The notes under the pieces are model-generated. The model was not told where the DNA came from. It saw nothing but the letters and a program-made list of their open reading frames with translations, and did no database searches. A DNA stretch of 64,000 nt from Chloranthus sessilifolius (lineage: Eukaryota; Streptophyta; Magnoliopsida; Chloranthales; Chloranthaceae), in assembly GCA_021018995.1 (NCBI GenBank), contig CM037588.1:96198765-96262764 (forward strand), in the 5' to 3' direction. Position numbers and translations under genes: made by a program. Of this stretch, positions 11,307-22,000 are shown one piece after another (position 1 is the stretch's first letter; every line of letters begins with the position of its first letter).

Positions 11307-12042
11307 GAGGTCAAAGAGAAAGCCAGGATCGTCATGGCTGCAAGAGCTTGAGGAATCAACATAGAAGAGAAACCTCGCCCTACGCCGAACATCAGGGATT
11401 CCTTTGTCAACGCAGGGGTCGTAAAGATCGATCGAAATGGGCCAACCCATTTGACCCCACACAAACCCACAGCCCCAATCCAACCCACCAATCCCCAGAT
11501 CTCCCTTCCCAGCTTGGAGATAGATTTGGCCGCGTTGTCCCTTTTCGAGGAACGACGGTCGGTACCTGAATAAACCCCCCCTGTGGTGAATCACCATAAA
11601 ACTGAGTTATCATTTGAGGATATGATCTTAAATGAAATGGGGATCAATATGACGGAGGCTGACTCTAATGAGCCATATCAGTCAGCACCCTTCATCCCAA
11701 CAGGTAAAGAAGCGGCCCCTCAGGTACGCAACTGGGCATCTTTGCCCCAAACCCTGGAAGCTGGGAGTGGCCTAACATTTGGCACCCTTTTTTTTAAAAA
11801 AAATAACCTATAAAAAGTGAGAGAAGCCCTTGGCAAATAATACCTTGTGTATATAGCAACCCGTCTTGCCAAGGGTCCGTCTCCGAAGAAAACAAAAATC
11901 TCAAAAACATGGAAAAAATACAAAATCTCAAAAACATGGAAAAAATACAAAATCTCAAATACATGGAAAAAATACAAAATTTCAAAAATATGAAAAAAAT
12001 ACAAAATCTCAAAAACATTGAAAAAATCCAAGTCCAAAAATA
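11307..12042 (+). pseudogene. linker between protease and RT, with Lys-rich repeats
   Basis: The protease frame continues with stops at 11304, 11349 and 11569 to 11813. It contains acidic text such as ELSFEDMILNEMGINMTEAD. A homopolymer-rich stretch follows, then five copies of a 27-base repeat (11895-12029), then the RT frame. In Ogre relatives an intron lies between protease and RT. I could not define splice sites here with confidence. Confidence 0.55.
11895..12029 (+). repeat. five tandem copies of a 27-bp unit
   Basis: The unit begins AAAATCTCAAAAACATGG. 27 bases equal nine codons, so any open frame would encode Lys/Asn-rich repeats. The last two copies have point changes. Confidence 0.85.
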
Positions 12043-13434
12043 TTGTCATTTAAAATTCTAGAAAATGTCCCACAAAAGAATGCCTTAATCAAAATGCCTG
12101 TCCCACGTGAAATCGACCCCTTCCCTGTAGAAATACAAGAAGAGGTAGGGATCACAAGTCTGGACAAGGATGTCCCCTTCGAGGAGCTCCCCAATGAGCT
12201 CCTTGATCGATTTGCTGACTTTGAGTATGGCCCTACCCCCATTGTCGAAGAGACCAAAGACGTCAATCTAGGAACTGAGGAGCTTCCCAGGATAACCAAA
12301 ATCGGAATGTCATTGTCTCCTGAGGAAAGAAAAAGCATGATCGACTTCCTTCGGTCATACCAAGACATTTTTGCCTGGTCATACGAGGACATGCCTGGTC
12401 TGGATACTGATTTAGTCGAGCATGAGTTACCCCTCTACCCTGATATGAAGCCAGTCAAGCAGAAGCTGAGACATCACCGACCCGAGTGGATGTTGAAAGT
12501 CAAGGACGAGGTCATCAAGCAATACGATGCGGGGTTTCTCATGGTATCCAAGTACCCGCAGTGGTTAGCCAATATTGTACCTGTGCCGAAGGACGGAAAG
12601 GTCTGCATGTGTATCGATTTTCGCAATTTGAACAAAGTGAGCCCAATGGATGATTTCCCATTGCCACACATCGACATCTTGGTCGATAACACAGCTAAGC
12701 ACGGGATGCTTTCTTTTATGGATGGATTTTTGGGATACAATCAGATAAAGATGGTAGAGGTTGATCACGAGAAGACAGCGTTCATTACCCCCTGGGGAAC
12801 CTTTTGCTATCGAGTCATGCCATTCGGGTTGAAGAATGCCGGTGCAACGTACCAGAGAGCTATGACTGCACTATTTCATGACATGATGCACAGAGAGATT
12901 GAAGTGTATGTCGATGACATAATAGCCAAGTCACCGGAGCGAAGCGACCATCTAGTAAACCTTCAGAAGCTATTTGAAAGGCTAAGGAAGTATCGACTAT
13001 GTCTGAATCCACAGAAGTGCGCATTTGGTGATATGTCAAGGAAACTTCTAGGGTTCATCATCAGCAGGAGGGGGATCGAGGTCGACCCAATCAAAGTCAA
13101 AGCCATCACTGAAATGGCACCGCCGTCTACCGAGAAAGAGGTTAGAGGGTTTCTGGGCAGAATACAGTATATCAGTTGGTTCATTACACAGCTAACTCCA
13201 ATCTGCACGCCAATCTTCAAGTTACTAAGGAAGAATTCACCCGTTGAATGGAACGACAATTGTCAGGAAGCTTTCGAAAAATTCAAAAGCTACCTCCTTA
13301 ATCCACCTGTTTTGGTACCACCTGAGCCAGGGAGACCACTCTTGATGTATCTCTCCATGATGAAAGTTTCGATGGGGTTGTCTTGGGGCAACACGATGAA
13401 ATGGGAAGAAGAGAGCAGGCCTTTTACTATCTGA
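12043..13434 (+). pseudogene. pol: reverse transcriptase of the Tat element
   Basis: RNA-dependent DNA polymerase domain, 463 codons without a stop. The N-terminal tether has SLSPEERKSMIDFLRSYQDIFAWSY. Fingers and palm motifs follow: VVPVPKDGKVCMCIDFRNLN (with slight changes), LPHIDILVD, FMDGFLGYNQI, TAFITPWGTFCYRVMPFGL, catalytic YVDD at 12907-12918, and LLGFIISRRGIEVDP. The end of the frame (from about 13355) is out of phase, because the RNase H start is read in another frame. The same frame resumes by 13453, so two compensating indels are likely. Because the catalytic residues are present, RT decay is less advanced than in the neighbouring domains. Confidence 0.93.
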
Positions 13435-13730
13435 GCAAGAAGTTTACTGATTATGAAATGCGCTACTCTCATCTGGAGAAGGCATGCTGTATGGGCTACT
13501 CAAAGGCTCCGCCACTACTTGCTATCTCAGGCGGTTTTGCTCTTGGCCCGAATGGACCCATTGAAATACCTATTTGAAAAGCCAGCTCTCACTGGACGAA
13601 CCGCACGATGGCAACTTGTATTATCTGAATTCGACATCATGTACGTCACTCAGAAGTCGATCAAGGGGCAGGCGCTTACTGATCATCTTGCCGATAATCC
13701 TTTACCTAATCATGATCATTTGAGAACTAA
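13355..13730 (+). pseudogene. pol: RNase H domain (first) of the Tat element, frameshifted
   Basis: The segment with GQHDEMGRREQAFYYLSKKF and MRYSHLEKAC lies in a frame different from RT (13383-13577). YLFEKPALTGRTARWQLVLS and FDIMYVTQKSIKGQALTDHL are back in the RT frame from 13453. It removes the RNA strand during reverse transcription. Two frameshifts within about 150 bases inactivate it. Confidence 0.85.
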
Positions 13731-14339
13731 GTTCCCTGATGAGGACATCCTATTCATGACAGAAGACGATACAGAAGAAGCAGAAGAATCATGGGTAATG
13801 CACTTTGACGGGGCAGCAAATGTCGAGGGCCAAGGAGTTGACGCCATCCTGATTTCACCAAAAGGATCCCATGTACCGGTCTCTATCAAGCTCAACTTCC
13901 CTTGCACTAACAATATGGCTGAGTACGAAGCTTGCGCCGCTGGTCTGCAAGCGGCTCTCGATCTGAATGTAACTCGCCTTTGAGTATTTGGCGATTCACA
14001 GTTAATCATATGCCAGACGAATGGTGACTAGAAGACGAAAGACGAGAAACTAATCCCCTATCATGAACACCTCGAGGAACTAATAGCTTGCTTCCATGAT
14101 GTGACTTTCTCATATGTCCCTCGGATAAGGAATCACTTTGCCGACACATTAGCAACTTTGGCATCAATGATTGAAATCCCCTATGGTGTTGAGATGAAGC
14201 CGATCATGATCGAGCAGAGGAATGAGCTAGCCTTCTGCCTCTAGATTGAGGAACCTATAAAGCCTGATGATGAGCCACCTTGGTTCTCAGATATCAAGAA
14301 TTTTCTCGAGACCCTAACTTTCCTAGAGGATACATCCAA
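13731..14339 (+). pseudogene. pol: second, archaeal-type RNase H (aRNH) of the Tat element
   Basis: WVMHFDGAANVEGQGVDAIL marks the start of an RNase H fold with the catalytic Asp at 13807. NMAEYEACAAGLQAAL carries the Glu. VFGDSQLI has the next Asp, and NHFADTLATLAS completes the domain. A second RNase H between the first RNase H and integrase is the diagnostic trait of Tat elements. In-frame stops lie at 13981 (TGA), 14029 (TAG) and 14242 (TAG). Confidence 0.88.
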
Positions 14340-15498
14340 GACAGACCGACGAACCATTCAACATTTAGTGGCAGGTTACGTCATTTGCGGGGAATGCCTC
14401 TACAAGCGATCATACAATAGCATCTTACTTAGGTGCCTCACCAAAAGTGAAGCGGTCAATATTATGAAAGAAATCCATGAGGGAGTATGTGGAGCCCACG
14501 TCAGCGGTCACATGCTCGCTAAGAAAATCCTACGGCAGGGATACTTTTAGACCACCATGGAATCAAATTATTACAAACATGTTAAAAAATGCTACAAGTG
14601 TCAAGAACACTCCAGTCTGATACAAGCTCCTGCCATTGATCTTCACTACATGACCACCCCTTGGCCATTTACTACCTGGGTCCTTGACATTGTCGGAATG
14701 ATTAATCCGAAAGCATCAAATGGACATCGGTTCATCCTCGTCACCATTGAATACTTCACCAAGTGGGTAGATGCGGCGTCATATGCCAACATCACTACCG
14801 GTCACGTTGAGAAGTTTCTCAAGAACAATATTGTGTGCTGATTTAGAGTACCCAAAGATATCATCACGAACAATGGCATAAACTTTACGAATAAGCGCAT
14901 CCGAGACTTCTGCGAGTAATACAAGATCAAGCACCATCGCTCATCCCCTTATCGGCCTCAAACTAATGGAGCCATGGAAGCCGCGAACAAGGTAGTCGTC
15001 TGCATCCTCGAGAAAATGGTCGTCACTTATCAAGATTGGTGTGAAATGTTGCCATTTACTTTGTGGGCCTACCGAATGTCGTTCCGTATCGCTACAGGGG
15101 CAACACCATTCTCCCTTGTGTATGGAATTGAGGTCGTCCTCCCAGTAGAGGTTGAAGTACCTAAAGCAGAAAGAGAGAGATCACGCTTTGATCAATTAAA
15201 CTTACTGGATGAGAAGAGACTCCTAGCCTTGTGTCACACTCAAGTTTTCCAGGGGCGAATAGCACACGCTTACAATAAACGTGTCCGCGGTTGAGATCTA
15301 ATGGTAGGAGACACTGTGCTGAAGAAGATCTTCCCATCCCTCCACGCCGATCCAAGAGGAAAGTTCAAGCCAAACTGGGAAGGACCTTACGTCGTTCGAG
15401 AAGTGTTGTCGGGATACGCCATCCACCTTGCCACCATGGACGGAGATCATCTTCCTGAGCCCATCAACGCTGGATACGTCCGACGGTTCTACTCTTAG
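14340..15498 (+). pseudogene. pol: integrase of the Tat element (four stops, catalytic Asp lost)
   Basis: The HHCC zinc finger is visible as EIHEGVCGAH then CYKCQEH (14476-14620). The catalytic core has the first Asp in WVLDIVGMI. At the second position the usual DNG reads NNG (Asn codon at 14869-14871), consistent with one G-to-A change. The Glu is in GAMEAANKVV. The C-terminal GPY/F motif is FKPNWEGPYVV (about 15367-15400). Stops are at 14548, 14839, 14917 and 15292, all in one frame shared with RT. The product cannot be active. There is no chromodomain, as expected for Tat. Confidence 0.92.
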
Positions 15499-16875
15499 TT
15501 CATCACGACAAGGTAAGTGTTGGTGAAACAAATACATGACTACTTAAGAACCACCCAAAAGAGGCCATCGTTCCAAGCACAGTAGCCCAAAAACATCCCT
15601 AAAAATGATGATATCCTTTGCTACCCCATTTGAGCCTGAGCCTTTCTTTCAATAAACCCATTCCCCCAAAAAAATATACGTGTACATATACCAAAAAAAA
15701 AAGAGAGAAAAGATGAAGTAGAGTTACTATCAAAATCTTTAAAAAAAAAGAGTCAAAAAAGCAAAACCTCAAAAAGAGAAGGCCTGAAACGAAGCAAAAA
15801 GAACAAAAAATGTAGAAGAATCACGGGGCATGTACAGTAAAACCCCCAAGGAAGAAAGTATGTTGAGAAAAGCCGTATCAAGGAAACCCTTTTAGCCCAC
15901 CATACCTTCAAATCCTAACCTAATGGTCAAGCAACACCCTAAAGGAAGCCCTCTTTGTAGGTTTACAAGCAGTCATAATATCTGGTAAGTCAAACATGAG
16001 CCGAGTTGTGAGACGACACCAGAACCCCATCTAGCCGGCTATGACGGAATCGACGTCTATGTCGTGGCTTTTAAATATATATATATATATAATAAAATAA
16101 AATAAAAATACAAGCTCAAAGCAAGATGGACGTGGGGAAAACCCGAAAGGGCATTACGGGTAAAAACAGCGAGCTTGTGCGGACCAGGTGAAAACTCGAA
16201 AGGGTGCTTGGGGTAAGAGAGCTAAACCCATGGACGTGGTGAAAACCCGAAAGGGCACCACGGGTAAAAAAAGGGGAGATAAATTTTTAAAAAAAGAGAG
16301 AAAATTTTGAAAAAGAAAGGTTTGGACTGATTGAGAAGATTGATGTTTGAGGAACCCTTTTGTTACTCTTCCTGTACCCTCTTGTCCGATTGGGCCACTC
16401 ATGCTAGTTCGAATCGGGTCCCGACCAGAATTGTCTTTGTGAAACCCACACCGTCAAATGTATGACCCGAGGCAAGGAGAAAGGTTTAACTCAATCCAAA
16501 GGGATCAATATTTTGGCCTTGGTAAAATCCAGAAACTCACTCAGGTCCGACTGCATGAAAGAGTTTGACCATGCTCAAAGGTGGACCCAGGGTTTTCCAA
16601 AGTTTCACCCAATGATTAAGGCACCAAAAAGAAAATATAATAAAACCAAAAATAGATCTGTATAGATGTATATAATAAACTGCCTTTTGCACCACTTACA
16701 CAACGACCCAAAAAGAGAGTCGATGTGATGACTAACGTATTTTTCCTTTTACAAGTATAAAATAAAAACAAAGAAAATATGTATACCAAAAAATGTGTGT
16801 GTATTTGTAAAAGGGGTTTCTTACGCCCCTTTTCTGTATATCTGATCTGTGCAAAAAGTTCTGTGTAGGAAGGAG
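15499..16875 (+). other. post-pol noncoding region of the Tat element
   Basis: A-rich sequence with an (AT)n run at 16073-16092. The motif GTGAAAACCCGAAAGGGC occurs three times about 53 bases apart (near 16133, 16187 and 16238). Comparable degenerate repeats lie after pol in other Tat elements. This would also be the 3' side of the antisense ORF that ends at 16876. Confidence 0.6.
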
Positions 16876-18375
16876 TTAGCGACCTAGCTCGCGCTTCAAA
16901 GCACTAATCTCAGCATGAAGGTCATCTTCCTGGACATTTCGTTCAGTCAGCCAACGACCATGCAAGCTCTTGAACCTCTTCCGATAAGAATCGACGGCTC
17001 CAAAAGCGACGCTCAGTGATCCCTTCAAACGAAGGACCTCACTCTCTATTGATTCTGCTCTAACCTTTTCATGTGCCAAAAGTTCATGCAGAAACCTTTT
17101 CTCATCCACCAGTAACTCGATGCGGGCTCGGAATGCAATCTCTTTCTTTAACCAGGGACCTCCAGTGTCAAAAATCTCTGATAAATCTAGACCATTGGCA
17201 GCAGGCTACTCAGTCAACAGCCAGGCCTCGTACTCAGGAGAATTCCTAACCAAGTCCCCCTGCTCAATATCACACATTAGTGTCGACTGACGCATCTCCC
17301 AAAGTGCGGAAATCCAATCTATGTTCGCAGAGGACCCCCTAGAAAAGATCAAATCACATAAAGGGGGTCTGGCCTCACAAGGCACCTGCTGAGGGCAGTC
17401 GAATTGACGCAACACTCGGAATGGGAAGTAAAAGGTGCTACTCGTCAGTCCTATGAGGGTGATGCCCTCGTGATCTCTACTACGAATTATCGGGAAGGTC
17501 AGGTCCAGCCAAGGGAGCCTCCATGTCAGATCGGCATCGATCAACCAAATTTTCAGAGCTGACATATCGCCCTAGGGGAGCAAGTGGTATTGACCCAGAA
17601 AGCATTGGACTACCTCGCCTCGGGCAATATAAAAGTGGGGCACGGGCCCCAAAACAGCAAAATTCTCACCCAACCAGACCTGAAGCAATAAGGGGCATCC
17701 CCGATGGCCCTCCACCATTCCCAAAGCAAAGGAATCAAGGCATCGATATATTTCGGCAAGCACTAAATGCATCATGGACCGGCCCGCCTCCAGCTCCGCC
17801 AAAATATCACAAACTATCAATGAGAAGCTCTCTCCCCCAGTGAAGAAAAGAATTTCAGAGATGAGACCGAGTGCTAGAGCTTTCAAGTTAAAAACATTCC
17901 TAACCGACAATATTTGGAGGCTTTCGTCACCAAAAAATTCTTTGAGGAATTTTAGCGAACACCTTGTGGGCCCCCCAATGAGACTTTTCTCATACTCGGA
18001 TTTCTTCAAACTGAGAGTAAGGTGAACGGATTTGGAATAGCCCGGCCAAGGCGTGACTCTTGCAAGGCCCCTGTGAAGCTTCAGGCCAGACAGTTTAGAT
18101 AGCTCCTCAAGGGTTGGGGTTAGCTCCAGCTTCCCAAAACTAAATATGTGGAGGTTCACATCCCAAAATGAAGCGGCGGCATGAAGAAGTTCCCACCGAA
18201 GGGGAACCTCTTGGAAGGAAGGAAGGCGAGATAGCCCAAGGCGGTCCAAGTCGGCGAGCTCAGTCTCATTCAAGCTCCCAAACCAGGCCGTTAAAATTTT
18301 GGGCCCTAAACCCAACAAGGGGGTAAAATTGGCTTCGGGCCCTCCGCGTAAGGGAGGGCTGGAAAGCGGGTCCAT
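16876..18375 (-). pseudogene. antisense ORF 1 of the Tat element, DUF7745-like
   Basis: A single frame of 500 codons on the minus strand, broken only by two TAG codons (at 17572-17574 and 17206-17208). The N-terminal half reads RWELLHAAASFWDVNLHIF, then FGKLELTPTLEELSKLSGL, the signature of plant retroelement accessory proteins that I recall as DUF7745, related to the plant mobile domain. The second half contains FRVLRQFDCPQQVP, typical near the end of this domain. The C terminus (VRAESIESEVLRLKG to DLHAEISALKRELGR) is a predicted coiled coil. The start at 18375 is chosen because a TATA-like box and a palindrome array lie just upstream. The function is unknown. It is not required for the retroviral cycle and is probably regulatory. 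Confidence 0.82.
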
Positions 18376-18510
18376 GAACGTACAAAGACCTTTTGGGGAG
18401 ATAAAAATCGATGTATGGTGATGGACCCGCCTTGAAAAAGCAAGGGTAAAAAGAACCAGTCAAAGAGACCAAGTCAAAACCAAAAGAGCTAACTTTTGGA
18501 CTGACCCGGG

Positions 18511-18518
18511 TATATAAG
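18511..18518 (-). promoter_or_regulatory. TATA-like box of antisense ORF 1
   Basis: On the minus strand the sequence reads CCTTATATACCC. It lies 26 bases from the nearest palindrome copy and about 135 bases before the ATG at 18375. This is a plausible core promoter, from position and sequence only. Confidence 0.55.
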
Positions 18519-18543
18519 GACCCACTACTCCCCAGGTTAAACC

Positions 18544-18710
18544 TAGTGCAACTAATAGTTGCACCAGTGCATTTCGGCCCCCTGTCTTGCATGGCGCAAC
18601 TAATAGTTGCGCCAGCACAAATTGGCCCCCTTTCTTGCCTAGCGCAACTATTAGTTGCGCCAGCACAAATCCGCCAAGAGTTAAACCTGGTACAACTAAT
18701 AGTTACGCCA
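18544..18710. repeat. palindrome cluster 3 (four copies, upstream of antisense ORF 1)
   Basis: Copies at 18544-18566, 18592-18614, 18640-18662 and 18688-18710 are spaced exactly 48 bp apart. The motif is the same as in the LTR. The 25-base spacers differ from one another. Confidence 0.93.
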
Positions 18711-19090
18711 CGCTCCGAGCTCCCCCTCTTCAGCCCTTTCGGGACCTAATTGGGGGGCTTACACCCTTTTTTGTTTGTTTCACCCACCTTGTTCATTTAG
18801 CAACTAGGCATTTGTTCTGTTTATTTATATGCAAGACCAATCCTACATCAAGGCATGCAACCCAAGGGGTCACTTTCCAAAAACATTTTGGGCCAACACA
18901 TCCTGCAGAGAAACGGATCCAATACCAAGAAATCGAGGCATAAAATCAGAGCAGAACTATCCTCCAAAAAAAATTGATAAAAATAAAAATTTATTTCCAA
19001 AGTACCACATCAACCATTCCCCAAATTGTTCAAAACGGATCCAAATCAAATTCCAAAAAGTACTGAGTTTTCCAAAAATAAACTAAAAGC
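18711..19090. other. spacer between the two antisense genes
   Basis: I see no gene. It would hold the distal promoter of antisense ORF 1 and the 3' end of antisense gene 2. Confidence 0.5.
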
Positions 19091-22000
19091 CTATTCCTGG
19101 TTGGCGCCCTTTGACTTCTTGCGACGACGAGAAGAACTTTAAAAAGTCCGCATGTCCCCCACCCTAGACCATGCCTGTAAGATCCTGCTGAGCAAGGAAC
19201 GCGATCCCTTAGCAAGAGCACACTGCAAAGCAAAACCAAAGTCAGGAATCAGAATCAGTTAAAGGGCAAATGATGATAAAGTGAATGAAGAGGAATAGAA
19301 TAGCAAGGCACTCACCGTCTCAACCTCCCTAAGCTCTGCCAAGTGACGATGGTATGACGCATACTCCATGGCCGAGTTGAAGTCCTATATTTAGAACAAT
19401 GCAATATCAAAGGTCAAGACAACCCTAAACGCATGTGCAAAAAGAAACCGAAATGAATGGAGATTGGGCCATCAAAGGACTTACCCCTGGGACCACCTCA
19501 GGAGGGGGAACGCGAGCCGCTTCGGCAGAGAATCATGCCTGTCGATCTACACCAGCGCAGAGGCTCGAAAGGAAGCTATCATCAAGGCGCCATAAGGTCC
19601 CATAGACTATGAATGGATCACCAGCAGGGATACCATAGTGAGAAGTCCCCGACGGACCAGCACCCGACAAGCCCTCACCCGAGGGACCTGCACCAGAGGG
19701 ATCCACCCCCGACATATCAGCTGCATTGGGTTTGCCTTCACCATCTGAATCATCCCCTGGGGCGAACTGTGAACAAGATAAGATCCACTTAGAGGGGGGC
19801 AAAAGCCAAATAAAAGAAAAAAAGGAACTAATCCAAGCTGAGACAAATTCCCTGACCAAGCGGGCCGCTAAAGGCCAGAAAATTGGCGCTGGGAACAAAG
19901 CGCGGCAAGATGAACCGATGGGGCAAGCACTCATACCAAAGGTGATAGTCCCCGGGCACGTGAAGGGCATGGATATGGAGCCCATTATTGAAGAAGGCCG
20001 CTGTGAGCTCCTTGATACTGCCAACAGGATATCAGACATCTGCCGGAGGGTCCACAGGTATGGCATAATAGCCCTGAAACTGGTGCACCACTCGCTCTCC
20101 CAAATAATAAAATTTAGCCCACGCTCCGTAGAAGAACACGACGGCGATTATTGAATAAGTGGGAGGCACCTACAGCTGCTCAGTCCCGGAAGGGGGATGC
20201 AAGGTACAGATCAGGGAGAATCTGCTCAAGTCAAAAAAGAGGGAAACCAAGCAAGCAACACCTCAGTCAAAGAAAAATTCCAAGCTAAAAATAAACAAAG
20301 GTTGAAAAAAGAAAGGAGAGTTGTTACTTGCTCGGGGACCATCAAATCCAGTTGGGACCTTAGGCCCATTTCTAGGTGCTTTAGGCCCACGTTGCGGCAT
20401 CGGTCCTGATGCCAATTGCTAAGCAGGGGATAGGTAAGTGCCTCTGATAAAAGAAGCGGGCGCCCGGGGTGGAAGTGGTGGTATCCCCATACCTAAAGAG
20501 ACAGCACATAAGCGCAGGTCGATAGCACATAAAAGTCATGTAAAAAAAAATGTTGACAAGGGCAAAGAAATGCGGAATTACCTTCAAGGTGGCCCAAAAA
20601 CCTACGGCAGACTTCAAATCCCCAGTCGTAACTCGAGACAAGTTGTACATCGACCACGCATACCCTGCTCCTCCCCAGTCATGTTTGGGGACATCACCCT
20701 GTTGTCGCTCCAAGTGTGCCAAAAATGTGTGCAAAAAATTAAAGAATTAAAGAATGCTAAATTATATGGATGTTAACTTATGAAAGGGATATCAGCACAT
20801 TGGGGCTAACACTGGCCTGCAAGATCAGGGCCAATTGTAGCAAGTTTTAAAAGTAACTATTTCAAGATCGTCCACAGAGAAGTTTGTCTAAAATGAGAGA
20901 TAAACCTCCAGATCTGTGCTACCAGATCTGGCTCTATAATTATCTAAAATAAAGAATAGATAAAAGAGAGTGTTGGGTTTTGTCACGTTTAACTAAAAGC
21001 AAATAAAGAAAAGAACTAACTACGTGATCCAGATCCGAGTTGTGGAGGTGTTTAAAATAAGACAAATGCAGAAATAATAGCTTCATGTATTTTAGCCTTT
21101 GAATTTTAATGGAGAATCTGTAGTTCAACAGAGCAGATTCAATCTTCATCTCGGCTACAGATGTAAGAGAAATAAATCCGAATTAAGGAATAGGTTTAGA
21201 CTTATGGTCGTGATTTGTCACGATCATCGCCTAGTCGTGGCCTATTCTTTATTTGAACATGAACATCATCAGAATCTTTGCTTGAATTAGGTTACCAACG
21301 CTAATTCGCATGGGATGATGAATTAAGGGAAGTTGGATGGATGAGTGAATCTAAAGAAGTCTAATGCACTAAGGTGAACATTCGTAACCCTCGACATGAC
21401 TCCAATGGAGAAGACACAAATTACAACCTTTTAAAATCCAACGTTACAATTACAGAGCACGGTTTCTTAGAGAGCCCTCGGACTTACAGAGCTTCGAGCC
21501 CTCGATTCTGATCTTGAATCGAACTTGGAAGTACAAATCACTGCAATGGCTCTCAAAGGTAAAATACAAGAAGGGATTACAGGGAATCGATGAGCTTTCG
21601 GCCAAAATGGGGAACAGAGATGAAAACTCTAAAACTGGATACCCAAATTGGGCAAATGGTTCATCTATTTATAGTTTTCCTAAGCCACGGATGTGTATCA
21701 ACCAATCGAATTGGATAGATCTGTATCAACCAATAGGAGTCGAGCACCGGGATCCAGACTGCTGCGCCAATCGAAATGCTTGATCCGTTCGTAATCGAAA
21801 GCAGAGGCATCAATTCTATGTAATTCAAAAATCTGTTTGAGCTTCTAGAAGTTCCCAAGTAATTTCATCTTTGGGTGTTCACATGGGGTGGAATATGCCT
21901 TTGGTTCGTGCTCGTAATCTTCCGGAATGTCCTTGGGTTTTAAAATGCATTGCGTGCAAAGTTTCTGAAAATACCTTCTGACGAGCCGCAAATCGTAATG

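Noticed and set aside
10853-11613. Several minus-strand frames of about 100 codons over protease and linker
   Set aside because: They overlap recognised Tat protease coding sequence, have no domain of their own and no array or promoter-like start as the true antisense genes do.
16130-16265. Antisense promoter array for the region after pol (GAAAACCCGAAAGGGC repeats)
   Set aside because: Only three degenerate copies, not clearly palindromic, and they lie 3' rather than 5' of the antisense ORF.
18544-18710. Repeat-spacer pattern resembling a short CRISPR array (23-bp repeat, 25-bp spacers)
   Set aside because: The DNA is from a plant, there are no cas genes, the repeats are full palindromes with base variation, and the same motif sits in the LTRs of a retrotransposon.
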